Below are positions 10,813 through 21,993 of a stretch of DNA of 64,000 nt, piece by piece; position 1 is the stretch's first letter; each line of letters starts with the position of its first letter. A model generated the notes under the pieces. The model had not been told where the DNA came from. It did not search any database and saw only the letters and a list, made by a program, of their open reading frames with translations. This stretch comes from Nilaparvata lugens (lineage: Eukaryota; Arthropoda; Insecta; Hemiptera; Delphacidae): NCBI RefSeq assembly GCF_014356525.2, contig NC_052507.1, forward strand, positions 8,053,568-8,117,567, written 5' to 3'. The translations under genes were made by a program, and so were the position numbers.

Positions 10813-11109
10813 TTTGGTAGAGAGTTAGTGGGGAGGATATTTTTAATATTCTTTCCGAAGAATGGACATTGATATGTCCAAAGCTCCGCCAATTTATGTA
10901 GATGCATAACAATATAATTATCTATAGTTATTCTATTACAAATTACTTTTTCATATCATATACAGTTCAATAATTATTTTCTTAGTATATATTATGTAAA
11001 TTCATCTATAATTTTGCTGTATTGTAAGCTATTGTATATAAGTGTATAAGCCAGTATATATTGTAATCTACATAAATAAAGTACTCAATAAATCAATCAA
11101 TCAATCAAT
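10813..11109 (+). mobile_element. Short retroposon family L, copy 1
   Basis: About 295 bp, from TTTGGTAGAGAGTTAGTGGG to a (TCAA)n tail after AATAAAGTACTC. Conserved 5' hairpins: GGATATT/AATATTC, GGACAT/ATGTCC and TATG/CATA. The fixed 5' start, 3' simple-repeat tail and lack of coding sequence suggest a SINE-like or short internally deleted LINE derivative. No RNA polymerase III A/B boxes are evident. Other copies are at 11403, 12181 (minus), 32137, 42283, 43137, 58936, 59228 and 59831. Confidence 0.8.
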
Positions 11110-11337
11110 TTTGCTGGATAGTGAGTTGTGTTTTTTGTGGCTCTAAATTTTGTAAAATTATGTAAAAATTTTCCAATAAATGTTGATTTGAGAGTAATAT
11201 TATTGTTTTTAACCGGCAAAATTCAAAATTCTTAGTTTCCTTTGTTTTTTAGTGATTTTTTGTTTCTTTGAAAATGGCCTGATTATTTCACAAAAGTGAA
11301 ATCATAACCCTATTTCGGACTTTCAAAATGTTATCTA

Positions 11338-11606
11338 AATTTGGGAGAGAAATAATACAAGGAGTATCCTTAGTTTCTCTCTCCCAATCAGTAGATATAA
11401 AATTGTAGATGCATAACAATATAATTATCCATAGTTATTATATTACAAATTACTTTTTCATATCATATACTTTCAATAATTATTTTCTTAGTCTATATTC
11501 TGTAAATTCATCTATAATTTTGCTGTATTGTAAGCTATTGTATATAAGTGTATAAGCCAGTATATATTGTAACCTACATAAATAAAGTACTCAATCAATC
11601 AATACT
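11338..11606 (+). mobile_element. Retroposon 3' hairpin (family Y) joined to truncated family L copy
   Basis: At 11338-11393 a hairpin forms between GGGAGAGAAATAATAC and TTTCTCTCTCCC, matching the family Y 3' ends at 17654, 40363 (minus), 41795 and 47180. It is followed at about 11403 by a 5'-truncated family L copy lacking the first 95 bases, ending in (TCAA)n near 11606. The 230 bp before it (11110-11337) show no feature. Confidence 0.6.
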
Positions 11607-12180
11607 CAATCAACCAATCAGTGCTTCTTTGTAAAAATTATAAATAAATAAAAAATAAATTATCTCCATAAAGTATTCATTACATACAATACCATATTAT
11701 TCAATTCGTATCATTCAACTTTTTGAGTCAAGATCCGACCAAATCGATCAGTGACCCAACAAAATGTTTTGAATGTGAGATTTTTAATCAAAAGTTACTG
11801 TATTTTTGAAGAAAGTGACAAATCATTCAACAACCCCCGGCACAAGAATCCCCCAGGACTGGTAGGCAAAATCCCCTAAAGATGTGCCGCAAAGTGTAGT
11901 AGACCTACTAACAGGAATGAGTAAGAAAAAAGATTGGCATTCACTTGATCAAGATTTTAGTTGATCTAGAACTACTCCAGTAGGTTCAGTTTCCAGTATG
12001 TCAAGCTCATGTTGCTACTATATCAGAAAGACCAATTGATTTCACATATCTAATTCTAAATAATTCTAAATAATTCTGAATAACACTAGCATTATTGTCT
12101 TTTAAAAGCAGACATTTAACTCCTAACTAATTCTTGAACAAACATTCACTAACTTCTCCCTAATCACTAGTGTGCAACGG
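11607..12180. other. No recognisable feature
   Basis: AT-rich spacer between two retroposon copies. It has no frame of note, and the only repeated text is a short ATTCTAAATAATTCTAAATA run near 12052. Confidence 0.5.
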
Positions 12181-12480
12181 TATTGATTGATTGATTGATT
12201 GATTGAGTACTTTATTTATGTAGACTACAATATATACTGGCTTATACACTTATATACAATAGCTTACAATACAGCAAAATTATAGATGATTTACATATAT
12301 AGACTAAGAAAATAATTATTGAACTGTATATGATATGAAAAAACAATTTGTAATATAATAACTATAGATAATAATTATATTGTTATGCATCTACATAAAT
12401 TGGCGGAGCTTTGGACATATCAATGTCCATTCTTCGGAAAGAATATTAAAAATATCCTCCCCACTAACTCTCTACCAAAA
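12181..12480 (-). mobile_element. Short retroposon family L, copy 3
   Basis: Full-length minus-strand copy. The (TTGA)n tail lies at 12181-12206 and the 5' start TTTTGGTAGAGAGTTAGTGG is read inward from about 12480. The flank beyond its 5' end is AAAAAAGAGAGATTC, a short purine tract equivalent to the CT tracts that border other copies. Confidence 0.8.
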
Positions 12481-12599
12481 AAAAGAGAGATTCACGCTAT
12501 AAAGTCATTTGAAAATATAGAACTACGGGGTTGTCAAGTTTCGTATTTCCGGAGTAGATAACATGACCGTCGAGAAATATACTTCTTAATGAATCAGTA

Positions 12600-13929
12600 G
12601 CAGATTTTCTCAATTGGGATTAAATATTTTGTTGGGTCATTATATTTCTTCATAGAAAGATGAATTTGGCAACGTTATGAAGTTGGTACAGGAAAGAGCT
12701 ATCTGCTTTGTCTTATGACAGACAATGATAGCAACACCAATGTTAACCAGGTGCTGACTTTGTAACATAGTCCAGGCGCTGGCTTACATTGAGCATACAT
12801 GAGAGAGGCAGAGAATTTGACTTCGGATTATTGTTAGGGGGTCTTTAGTGTATATGAAACTCGATGTCGTCACGTCCCAGGGTGGTTGACAGCTTGGGGG
12901 GAGGGGGGTAAGTTGTAAAAAACGCGTGCTTATAAAATCGCCTGTCCTGCAGTTACTATTCATAGTACAGCTTTCAATTTTTTCTAAATATCATGTACAC
13001 ATAACTGGTTTTCAATGTGGTCCTTTACATTTTCGCGATAAACCGCATAGTTTTTCCGTAAAAAATAAAATATCTCGAAAAATGTTTTTTTTTTATATTA
13101 TGGAATTTTTGTTATTTCTCGAATATTCATGTCATTAGCCGACGTAGAGGAAAAGGCTCCCAATAAACGTTGTACGCCGTTTCTTCCTGAATCCAATGAT
13201 ATATATATAGTTTGGGGGTTACGATCATAGATGCGGCGGTGGGAGGGGGATAAGTAGCACTGTTAAGCTGCGGCGCGGTCCTCCCCCATGATTAATGCGC
13301 GTAATGGCCTGTCTATCGCATCGCTCCTACTAGTCTATGCATTCAAATTATGTATTTCAGGAACGCTATCTTATGTAATTTCGGTCGCTGAACACAATTT
13401 TCCAACTCTCAAGTCTCAAAAATTGATAATTCTCATCATAATATACTAATTATGGTCAAAATTACAAACTTCATCTCATTCTGCAAGGAAACTGAGAAAT
13501 GACTGTTTGAAATAAACTAAACTTGGGTTTCAAGAAATATATTAGGATAGAATAATGATAATATTTATATGTGTTTATGTTCTATTGTTTTTATCGCAAA
13601 TAAATTTATTGTGATGCGCTGCAGGCTAAATTATATTATTAATTGTAAAATGTAAAGGACCACATTGAAAGCCAGTTATGTGTACATAATATTAAGAAAA
13701 AATTAAAAGCTGTACTGTCAATAGTAACTGCAGGACAGGCGATTTTACAAGCGCGCGTTTTTTACAACTTACCCCCCTCCCCCCAAGCTGTCGACCACCC
13801 TGGGACGTGACGACATCGAGTTTCATATACACCAAAGACCCCCTAACAATAATCCGAAGTCAAATTCTCTGCCTCTCTCATGTATGCTCAATGTAAGCCA
13901 GCGCCTGGACTAACATGAATTTCACTATA
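12600..13929. mobile_element. MITE family M, copy c, interrupted by a foldback element
   Basis: The segment 12680-12763 (GAGCTATCTGCTTTGTC ... CACCAATGTTAACC) matches the right arms of copy d (18810-18870) and of 29700-29790. Removing 12769-13916 rejoins GCTGACTTTGTAACAT with GAATTTCACTATAG. That aligns without gaps to the right terminus of copy d (GCTGCTATTATAACGT then AGACCTCACTATAG). A left terminus is not visible. Confidence 0.65.
12769..13911. mobile_element. 1.14-kb foldback transposon with 5-bp target duplication
   Basis: Terminal inverted repeats of about 275 bp (12769-13045 and 13640-13911) begin AGTCCAGGCGCTGGCTTACA. They include a C/G-rich patch (GCTTGGGGGGAGGGGGG) and TGCAGTTACTATT. 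AACAT flanks both ends (12764-12768 and 13912-13916). The central 600 bp include GTTGTACGCCGTTTCTTCC and no transposase. The small frame at 12926-13138 lies within the TIR and is not supported. The superfamily is unknown. Confidence 0.8.
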
Positions 13930-14029
13930 GCTTACTGTTCATCGAGCAGCAACATAAGATTGATGTCGTGAAAACTTGACGTACTGGATGACTCAACTTC
14001 CCAGTTCTCCAGTATCTTAAGCACTACTA

Positions 14030-14200
14030 GTCAAGATAATGAATACTTGAAGAACTGAAAACTTCATGAACTGAAAACTTCATGAACTGAAAACTTCATG
14101 AACTGAATAACCCAATTTCCCATGTCTCCCTGTACCTCAAAGAGTGTTAAAGATAATGAGTACTTGACGAACTGAAATCTCGAAGAACTGAAATGTACCC
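14030..14200 (+). repeat. Small tandem duplications upstream of the candidate promoter
   Basis: GAACTGAAAACTTCAT occurs three times in a row near 14053-14105. The flanking phrase AAGATAATGA(A/G)TACTTGA(A/C)GAACTGAAA recurs about 110 bp later. Unclassified. Confidence 0.6.
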
Positions 14201-14283
14201 CTGAAAAGACTGAGAGCGACCGCCCCAAACGATAACTATTTTTAACAGCGCAACATTTTGTCTCAGAGCGCTACTATTTCGGC

Positions 14284-14320
14284 TCAGTTCTTCGCGTGCT
14301 TTCACTCCGTCAGGACATCG
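14284..14320 (+). promoter_or_regulatory. Candidate TATA-less core promoter (Inr + DPE)
   Basis: TCAGTT at 14284-14289 fits the arthropod initiator TCAKTY with A at 14286 as +1. GGACAT at 14313-14318 lies exactly at +28 to +33 and fits the downstream promoter element consensus. The surrounding 400 bp are clearly more GC-rich and less repetitive than the rest of the window. A match to two short degenerate motifs can arise by chance, but their fixed spacing and the splice donor downstream make a real transcription start plausible. Confidence 0.4.
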
Positions 14321-14640
14321 TCACGACATCAGTCACGTCATCCGTAACGACATCCGTCACGACACACCATCAGTACCGTCAGGCCACTCCAACATCACCA
14401 CCAAAAACTGAACCAAAAAAGCCGCGCTAGAACTTTAATCGACCGGCGTTTATTGTGCAAAACTGAAAGTACGTTAAGTTTGTTCCACTAAACGCCGATG
14501 AAACTCTTTTTATAATTTATCTCGATTAATTTTTTTCCGTTTTTGACGTTCGGTAGTAATTAACGTAACTAGTGAACCGTGTCGTATTGAATTTTCCAAA
14601 TCAAGTGGCGACTTCAGCTGTTTGGAACGAGACTCTAGTG
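14286..14640 (+). other. Candidate non-coding first exon (5' UTR) ending at a splice donor
   Basis: From the putative start to CTAGTG|GTGAGTATAC at 14640/14641, a strong GTGAGT donor. The interval holds a run of CGTCACGACATC-like repeats (14317-14365) and only a tiny upstream frame (ATG at 14498, six codons including stop). If real it is the untranslated first exon of a gene whose coding exons lie downstream, perhaps beyond this window, as in many insect genes with long first introns. I cannot see a matching acceptor. An alternative is a diverged element. Confidence 0.35.
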
Positions 14641-14940
14641 GTGAGTATACAACCAGTTATGTTGATTTAGAGGATTGTTTTTCTGCCTGAATATTAATTA
14701 AACAGCGCTCAGAATAGCGGGAACGGATTAGGAGGGCCGACCCCGAAAGAAATGACACATAGGCTCGGAAGAAAAAGAAGAAGTTTTCAGCTTTTCAAAT
14801 ATATGTATTTTTCCACGACAGTTCAGAACCCACCAGGATCCACCTACGCTATAGTCAACCGTACGAAAAAAGTCCGATTGAGTTTGGTACGATTGAGTAT
14901 TAACCATTTATTGAAATTACTTTGCATATCGGGTCGTTAA

Positions 14941-15372
14941 TTATTTATTGATAAACAGAACACAATTCTATAAAAATGATTGGGGAAGGATAAACAGGCA
15001 CAGCCCAAAACTGTTTCTTCCCCGAATTTTGATTTAAACACTATAAATATTCCAAAAAGTATGTTATGTTCCATACACTCGAATTCAGGCCAAATTTTCA
15101 GTCCAAACATTTGGAAACAGAAAAGTTCTAATTTAGATTGTTTACGAACCAAATTGAATAACAATATAACACTCACCAATCACTTAAAACTGTAAAATAA
15201 TTATTTACTTTGAAAATTATGATATACTCCCATTTAGAATGATATACTATGTGTAATGTCAACAAATCAGATTATTTTGATCAAATCGATTGATATTTCT
15301 TGTGAATAAGCTATTAAATGATTGGGGAGGGATAAACAGGCACAGCCAAAAACTGTTTCTTCCCCGAATTTT
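14941..15372 (-). mobile_element. Retroposon 3'-end repeat, family X (two copies)
   Basis: 14945-15300 is about 90% identical by eye to 835-1205, including the GGGGAAG/CTTCCCC hairpin with the TTTTGGGCTGTGC loop (minus strand). A second shorter copy follows at 15318-15372. The adjoining CGTTATCGACAGACGACG near 15455 resembles sequence next to the family X fragments at 770 and 46010. Confidence 0.6.
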
Positions 15373-15559
15373 GATTTAAACACTATAAATATTGCAAATA
15401 GTTGAACAGCTGAAAATATTTCTGTCTCTCTTCCACACAGGCACTCACAACTTCCGTTATCGACAGACGACGAAATTATCATCTGTTTTTCCAATTATGA
15501 ATAATTATTATCTTTTTCATGTACTTTAGCGAGTTTTCCCAGGGAGGAGACCTAGTGCA

Positions 15560-15705
15560 ATCGAATTTTTATATCATAAAGCTACTATGTTCCAAATTTC
15601 GTGAAAATCGTTAGAGACGTTTTCGAGATCCGTTGTACATACATAACCAGATAACCAGATAACCATATATAGAATTGCTCGCTTAATATTAGATGATAAT
15701 CTTCT
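15560..15705 (-). mobile_element. Helitron-like 5' end fragment, family R
   Basis: On the minus strand it reads TCTAATATTAAGCGAGCAAT, then GGTTATCTGG repeats, GGATCTCGAAAACGTCTC and ATTTTCACGAAATTTGG. The same text begins at 45505 and at 63974 in plus orientation. A 5' TC start preceded by A is the Helitron convention. No 3' end is identified with confidence. Confidence 0.5.
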
Positions 15706-16340
15706 TAGTTCAGACTCGAACCGGCAAGCTTTCATCAGGTACATTACAAATATATAAATTGGTTCTTATTTATATCAGGTGTGGACAACCTTGATCAAAT
15801 CTTATCCAGCAAAATTACACTTATTTGTTCCAATTTCCATCGGATTATTTTCGTGTGGTTGACAATAGTAGTGCTGTAAACAGTTGACGCAGTTATATTT
15901 AACCACAGCCTCCTCTAATAAAATGCCGTGTTCTGGGGAGGATAACAACGATGCTAAGTTATTATATTATTTGTCAACTACTGGAAAGCCCGAGTTGAAA
16001 GTAGTGAAAAGTCTAGCAAAGCTGCAGTTAATTTGCATCGAGTTATTAATTGCATCCACTTCTTCTTCCTCTTCAAGAATGCTAAGTACAATAAAATCTC
16101 ACGGTTTTCTAGAAAAGAAAAATATTTCATCCATAATATTGAATTAATATAAGTGATTGTATTAGCTTTGTCCATACTATTCTTAAAAGTGAATACAGTA
16201 TAGAAAGGAAGTTGGTTCCGTGGTCACAATGTTATAATCTTACCTCGATCAGATAGAAAAGAGTATGTCAAAACATTAGATAAAGAATATTATGTCAAAA
16301 CATTATTGCTTAGAATTGAAAACACTTTTGAAGTGGAAAC
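15706..16340. other. No supported gene
   Basis: An 87-codon frame (15884-16147) and its antisense partner have no recognisable domain. The phrase CCTGATGAAAGCTTGCCGG on the minus strand (15709-15740) resembles a hammerhead 5' core, but no GAAAC follows it. Confidence 0.4.
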
Positions 16341-16344
16341 ACTT

Positions 16345-16591
16345 TCTTCTTCTTCTTCTTCTTCTTCTTCTTCTTCTTCTTCTTCTTCTTCTTCTTCTCT
16401 TCTTCTTCTTCTTCTTCTTCTTCTTCTTCTTCTTCTTCTTCTTCTTCTTCTTCTTCTTCTTCTTCTTCTTCTTCTTCTTCTTCGTCTTCTTCTTCTTCTT
16501 CTTCTCTTCTTCTTCTTCTCTTCTTCTTCTTCTTCTTCTTCTTCTTCTTCTTCTTCTTCTTCTTCTTCTTCTTCTTCTTCTTCTTCTTCTC
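16345..16591. repeat. (CTT)n microsatellite, about 247 bp
   Basis: Almost pure CTT with a few single-base slips and one CGT interruption. Frames of poly-Ser, poly-Leu and poly-Phe here are artefacts. A polypyrimidine tract of this length can form intramolecular triplex DNA. Confidence 0.97.
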
Positions 16592-16919
16592 TCCCCCTAA
16601 TTCCTCATCCTCCGTTCCTCCTATCCTCCTTTCCGCTCCTCCTCCACCTTATTGTTTTCTTACATAACTTCCGACACTCCCTTATTTTTCATTCCATTCC
16701 TTTTTTGTATCTCTGTATGATTCTTTGATTTCTCATGGGAAATATAATTATTTTAATTAACTATTCAAATTGTTACAACATTACAAGCTGTCCAATGTCC
16801 GAATATTTTTTTTTAGTGGCGTTGTCTGGTTTCCTTAATCCTCAATCTCAATCCTTGATTCCTTTAACTACTCTACATTGTGAAATATCCACTCCTGGAA
16901 ATGAATATAGTAGGACTTC

Positions 16920-16980
16920 ACCTATATTTATTTATTTATTCATTTATTTATTTATTTATTTATTTTATTTAGATTTATTG

Positions 16981-17043
<63 letters not shown>

Positions 17044-17169
17044 TGTATTTATTTATTTATTTATTTTATTATTGATTATTTATTTAGTTTATTTATTTTA
17101 TTTAGTGTATTTATTTATTTTATTATGTATTTATTGATTATTTATTTATTTATTTATTATTATTTATTT

Positions 17170-17209
<40 letters not shown>

Positions 17210-17326
17210 TTATTTATTTATTTATTATTTATTTATTTATTTATTTATATTTATTGTATTTATTATTTATTTATTATTTATTATTTTATTTAATATTTAT
17301 TTATTATTTATTTATTTATTTATTTA
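16920..17326. repeat. (ATTT)n microsatellite, about 400 bp
   Basis: Imperfect (TTTA)n with TTA and TTTTA variants. The 199-codon Tyr/Ile/Leu-rich frame at 16735-17334 arises from it and is rejected as a gene. Confidence 0.97.
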
Positions 17327-17631
17327 CAGATTAGCAAAAAATACAAGAATCGGAAAAGAAAAAACAAGCTATTGCCTAAAACTTCTTCAATTTCCTAATT
17401 AGTTTTAAATTGTCCAAATATTATAGGTTATGTCCATTCAATTTCTACACTAAATCACAATCTAAAATATAAATTAGAATAAAACAAACAATTTAAAATT
17501 GGATGAATTAATAATAAAAGTTTCTTAAAAACATGAAACAAACTATAAATTCACAAAATAAAGAATAAAAACACTTGAATTTTGAGCTCGAAAATATCAC
17601 ATTCACCATAGCTATATATAACAGCTGTAAT

Positions 17632-17752
17632 TATATCGGACTATGTGTAACCCTGTCTAAATTTCGATGAGGAATAGCACAAGGTTAACTTATTTTTCTC
17701 TCCCTATCATTTTGATGATGTACTTATTGTATCAATCGATGAATAAAAAAAA
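17632..17752 (+). mobile_element. Retroposon 3' end, family Y
   Basis: Contains AGGAATAGCACAAGG followed by TTTTTCTCTCCCTATC and ends in CAATCGATGAATAAAAAA. It matches 41795-41905, 47175-47262 and, inverted, 40363-40440. Typical truncated LINE/SINE tail with a polyadenylation-like signal. The 300 bp before it hold only AT-rich spacer. Confidence 0.55.
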
Positions 17753-17755
17753 TAA

Positions 17756-18894
17756 TATAGTCATCCACTTTATAATGGCAGTGCAGGAAGATAGGACAAC
17801 AGCGTTGCCGACTCTCAGCCTTACCACTACTTCCAATAGAAGATAGCTGATACCGGTAAATCTAATGTAATATTAACATATTACATAATAGTTATTTGTA
17901 TATCTAGAGTGAAAAGTACGACTTTTTCTCCCTGAGGGAAAAGTTTGAAGCCCGAGGCGAAGCCAAGGGCAACAATTTTCCTGAGGGAGAAAAAGTATTT
18001 TTCACTCGTGATGTACACAACATTTTTCCTCCATCTACATTTTTTTATAGAAACTGCAAATAAAATCATTTTAATAACTTACGTATTGGTGACAATGTTT
18101 CCTAACAACATAACCTAAAATCTAAAACCTAAAAACCGGCCGTCTGATTGGCACTGCCGATTGCGCTCTATCGGCAAAAGTTGTAACAATTGTATCAGCT
18201 GGGTGTCTACCAAAAATGGCTGACTCCAGATCACGAGGTTCAGATTTGAATTGCAAATCAAAAATATTTGTTGGCTGGTATTTTGAATAGAATGAGATAT
18301 TATAAAAATGTATAAATTTTTATCGTCTACTAATATTAAGAATATAATATCATACAAACATATATTCATGAGTTGATCAAATTTCTGGTGTGGAATTGAA
18401 TTCAGTTGACTCAATGACAGACACCTCTTTATGCTTTCTCATCTGAGCTTAGACCTTCTAACCTATTATAATGTGAGTTTTTAAAATAGAGATGCTTCCC
18501 ATGTTATTTAAATGAAGTCACTTTTACTCCCTAGGGAGTTTCTCTGTTTTTTACTACCGAGAGCGAAAAAGTGACACTTTAGTATTATGTTTCAGGGAGT
18601 AAAGTAAGTACTTTAGCCAGTAGGTGGAGGAAAAATAAAATGATCGTTAATTTTTGTTTTAAATAATCAAATGTTTTCTATTCCTCAAAAAAAAAATATT
18701 TTTTTTTATGATCGAATAATAAAATTTTATAATAATTGAGTTAAAATATTTTGTTGATTAATATTTCTATATTGTTGAAAACCAATGTAGCAACGTTGCT
18801 GAGCTAGAAAAGGATAGCGCTGTGAAATTTTAGACAAGGATACCAACACCAATGTTAATCAAATGCTGCTATTATAACGTAGACCTCACTATAG
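17756..18894. mobile_element. MITE family M, copy d, with internal foldback
   Basis: Left end TATAGTCATCCACTTTATAA, right end ATTATAACGTAGACCTCACT then ATAG. The interior 17890-18650 carries hairpin blocks: TTTTTCTCCCTGAGGGAAAA with its inverse at 17978-17998, and TTTACTCCCTAGGGAGT with CAGGGAGTAAAGTAAG. These suggest a nested foldback insertion. The 99-codon minus frame (18115-18414) has no recognisable domain. Confidence 0.6.
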
Positions 18895-19227
18895 TCATCT
18901 TGTCAAGTCCTTTTGAATTACGAGACCAAAAGCTGAAAGCACATGATAGGTCTTGTTCAGAAATAGTAACAGCCACCACTGAAAAATAAGTATTAGTTAT
19001 CCAGACCTGGAGCCTATTGTTAGTTGCCGCCTGGACACAAATAGTGATTTAGTCGTCACTGATGTTGGAGCAGCTTCCAACAAGCTTAAAAAACTACCTT
19101 CACTAAACACCCACTTTTTCAAACTTCATCAATATTATCTCCCTGAACTTCACACTTTATTTTCTTTTAAAATTTATTATGTCACTCTTCATCATTCTTC
19201 TCCCCAACAAAGAAAAAACTTCATTTT
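18895..19227. other. No recognisable feature
   Basis: Unique-looking spacer with no convincing frame, repeat or motif. Confidence 0.5.
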
Positions 19228-19795
19228 GGAATAGTTATTTGTGCAACTAGTGCGCAAAGTGACAGTTTGCTGCACCGAAAGAAACGTTTACGGAATGGCT
19301 TCTTGAGTGCAGCAGAGGAACTTTGCGCACGTATTTCACATTTAATTTTTCCTACAGTTATCATTGAATATGAAAAGTGAGTAATTATGGGTAAAATTGC
19401 CTGAAATGCATCAAATGTTTTTCTGTATAATTTTATTATTAATAAATAAAATAGAATAATGTAGTAGTGTTTTGGATGGCGGGGCGGTTGTGTGCTGAAT
19501 GTGGTGGCTGTCCTCGAACTCGGTGTCCTTGATATTATTATAACGTGCTGTGAGGTATACCACAGCCATTGTTACCAATTTCATTTTTGTTTTCGTGCAC
19601 TAATTCTCCATATAACCCACCAACTATTTTGCGTTGTCATGTTGCAAATCTGGAGTGCAGAAAGAATTTTTCCCGCACTAGAGCGGAAAAGTGATTCTTT
19701 GCGTTCTGTAATCAGTGCAGCAATGGCCCAATGGCCACTCTCCAAGGTAAAAGAATCCAAGGTAAAAGACTCTCCACTGTAGGAAAAGAATAATT
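19228..19795 (+). mobile_element. Foldback element E, copy 1
   Basis: Starts ATAGTTATTTGTGCAACTAG and GTGCGCAAAGTGACAGTTTG. The inverse GAACTTTGCGCAC follows within 110 bp, forming a terminal hairpin. It ends near GGAGTGCAG ... TTCCCGCACTAGAGCGG ... ACTGTAGGAAAAG. TTTTTCCTACAGTTA (19347) and CTGTAGGAAAAG (about 19778) are inverted and bracket the body. Copies lie at 48937-49996 and, inverted, 63391-63920. No transposase. Confidence 0.7.
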
Positions 19796-20020
19796 AGATA
19801 AAGTAAAATTGAGCATCAAAATGTTGAATTTGGGAAGTGAGTGTAGGCTACAAGATTCACACTGTCTATGGAATACTTCAGTATAGTAACTGAATTACTA
19901 TTTAATAATTATTATTGAATTACTAAAGAACCAGTATAATAATATGACAACAGAATTGGAATGTTTAGCAGCAGTAATTACGTCAACATCTTTATATTTC
20001 GGTTCTTATCTTTTTTTTTG

Positions 20021-20205
20021 TGTAGTTATTCATATTGAATGAAAAAGACTAAGAAGTTGTCAAAAAACCACTGATTTATTGATAATTAGAAAGACCGGTT
20101 TCGGTTATTACACCATTGTCAATCTCTAATAAACTAAAACTAAATACAAGAGCAGCAGAATTTATACTAGTAGGCGAATACTGCTATTGGTCGAGGGCAT
20201 TGGTC
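20021..20205 (-). mobile_element. Penelope-like element terminal fragment P1
   Basis: Matches the region around the hammerhead-like motif in the PLE remnants at 39873 and 44525-44710, including GAGCAGCAG(A/T)(A/T)TTTATACTA and the phrase ACTGCTATTGGTCGAGG. The other side ends in AAAGACTAAGAAGTTGTCAA, which is shared with 35540, 53057 and 54570. Orientation is assigned from the PLE coding remnants. Confidence 0.7.
20085..20130 (-). ncRNA. Hammerhead-ribozyme-like motif (best stem I)
   Basis: Minus-strand reading, 46 nt. Stem I is ATTAGAGA pairing with TTTCTAAT (8 bp, one G-U). The core TTGACAA corresponds to CUGANGA, with U at position 3 and A at position 8. Stem II is GGT/ACC with loop GTAATA, then GAA, and stem III is the self-complementary ACCGGT with C17. 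Predicted cleavage lies between GGTC and TTTC. In canonical ribozymes C3 pairs with G8, and here both change to a U-A pair. A stem III this short would act best as a dimer, as reported for PLE hammerheads. Activity is untested. Confidence 0.6.
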
Positions 20206-20560
20206 TTATCTTTCTTTATCTACTGTATGTGAAAATTGTACTATAAAGCTAGAAGGTAGCCCGTGCTTCGCAAAGGTTGAATTTAAATTTGACAAATTGA
20301 AAACTTGACCTACTGAAATGTTGACGGATTCAAAATGGGCCTATGAGCGTCCTCTGTAAAATAAGAATAGATATGCGAAATTTCATGTTAATCAGTCCAG
20401 TAGTTTAGACGTGATGATTCGTCATTCGTGAATTTCCTATTCATTACGTGTATAACTCAATTCTTCCCTCCATCATATATACATATATTAATATTAATAT
20501 TTATGATTCAATTAACGTATCACTTTTATGATACCCGTGAAATTTAAATTGATCTATAAA
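20206..20560. repeat. Diverged repeat with Helitron-like CTAG terminus
   Basis: CTAGAAGGTAGCCCGTGC followed by TTCGCAAAGG near 20260 resembles an inverted Helitron 3' end. The phrase AAATTTCATGTTAATCAGTC near 20378 is a common feature of dispersed insect repeats. No full element is delimited. Confidence 0.35.
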
Positions 20561-21843
20561 AATGAATAATAGATTGGATATGTCCATGAATAATCTCTGC
20601 AATTTTGAGAGATATTTACAATACAAGATTATAAAAATCTAAATTTCTCAGTACAAGAATAAACACTGCAACAAAGACGGAATGTTCAACATCTTTCAAC
20701 ATTGAATTGGATTGAATTGAGCTGTATTGCCAAAAAAACATACTCATGTTTACTATTCTCTATTCAAATTCAAATTCAAATTCAAATTTATTCAAGTAAG
20801 TTACAATACATTCTGGTTCATACACGAATCCACAATAAATTACAGTACAACAGCCAATTATGCAACAAAATTCACATATTATGAAAACTCATTAATTACA
20901 ATGAAGATTGAATGGAACATTAGAATATTGATAATATAGTATTGTAATATAACTACATAAATCAGCGGTGTTTTAACAATGAATAAATGATAATTTCAAT
21001 GAATAAATATACACCCCACTATATATTATATGTGTTTTCTGTTTTCTATATATTACGGGTTTTTCTGTTTGCTGAAGCACTCATCATTATTATATCTGTA
21101 GAAGATTTAACAAAAAAAATCCATTTTGGATAGATGGAATTAAAATTCCATCTTTCCATAGAATCAAAAATACATATAAAAGCTATTTACACCCATTTAT
21201 TGTTTTTTTCACAGCACAGTCTTTTATTCTTGAGAGGATATTCAAAATAGTAGCATAATATTCTAGTTGATTAGATCTAATACGATCAAAACATCAAATC
21301 TTTCGAATTAGATAACGTGGGAATCAAATCCGCACACCAATCCCATCGAAAATTTAATAGGAAACAAAATAGGACTAATAATTCTCAATTGGAACATTCC
21401 AAGTTCGTGTATTCCTGTTTCAATGATACCCCCACAACAAAGTTGATACCTCTAACATAATTTGCATGATAATATCCTACAAAACGATGAGAATCATTAT
21501 CGGTAAAGTAGGTCTACTTCTATGTGTAGATAACCGTTTGGAATCTCACATTACTGGAAACATTATCTCAACCAACACAATTTAACATATGAAAATAGTT
21601 CCAGTATTGCAATAATATATGCAGGCCACTTGGAATCCACTAACTTGCTGTTAATAAGTACTGTAGAGACCGATTAAACATTAATTTATATGAAGACTTT
21701 TGCATCCTGCTGTGATATTTGCAATAATGCTTTTGATATCATGTTTTTGAAGAGACGTTATTCGAGAGGGTAGACATTGGAACAAATGGGAATCAACTCT
21801 ACTGTGCCCAAAGGTGTCAGATATTACTCTTCTTATTACAAAT
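20561..21843. other. AT-rich spacer with a short (AAATTC)n tract
   Basis: At 20762-20790 five ATTCAA units are followed by ATTTATTCAAGTAAG, which on the minus strand looks like a LINE/SINE tail (TTGAAT)n. Two short frames over it (20702-20939) are artefacts. The remaining kilobase shows nothing recognisable. Confidence 0.5.
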
Positions 21844-21937
21844 AAAACATGGATTGAAACATGGATTAAAACATGGATTAAAACATGGATTAGAACATGG
21901 ATTAAAACATGGATTAAAACATGGATTAAAACAGATT
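21844..21937 (+). repeat. 12-bp minisatellite, about 8 units
   Basis: Unit AAAACATGGATT with single-base variants GAAACATGG and AGAACATGG. The last unit is truncated (AAAACAGATT). Nearly identical units indicate recent expansion. Confidence 0.95.
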
Positions 21938-21993
21938 AGGCTCTAGCCTGTTCCGACTCACATCGATAGTGAGGTCCACGTTATAATGGCAGT

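Noticed and set aside
15706..15745. Another hammerhead (CTGATGA on the minus strand)
   Set aside because: The 5' core is good, but the GAAAC half is missing (CGAGTC), so pairing and core are incomplete.
16292..16728. Poly-Leu, poly-Ser, poly-Phe frames
   Set aside because: Translation of the (CTT)n microsatellite.
16735..17334. 199-codon Ile/Leu/Tyr-rich frame resembling a membrane protein
   Set aside because: Produced by (ATTT)n. The apparent hydrophobic helices are repeat artefacts.
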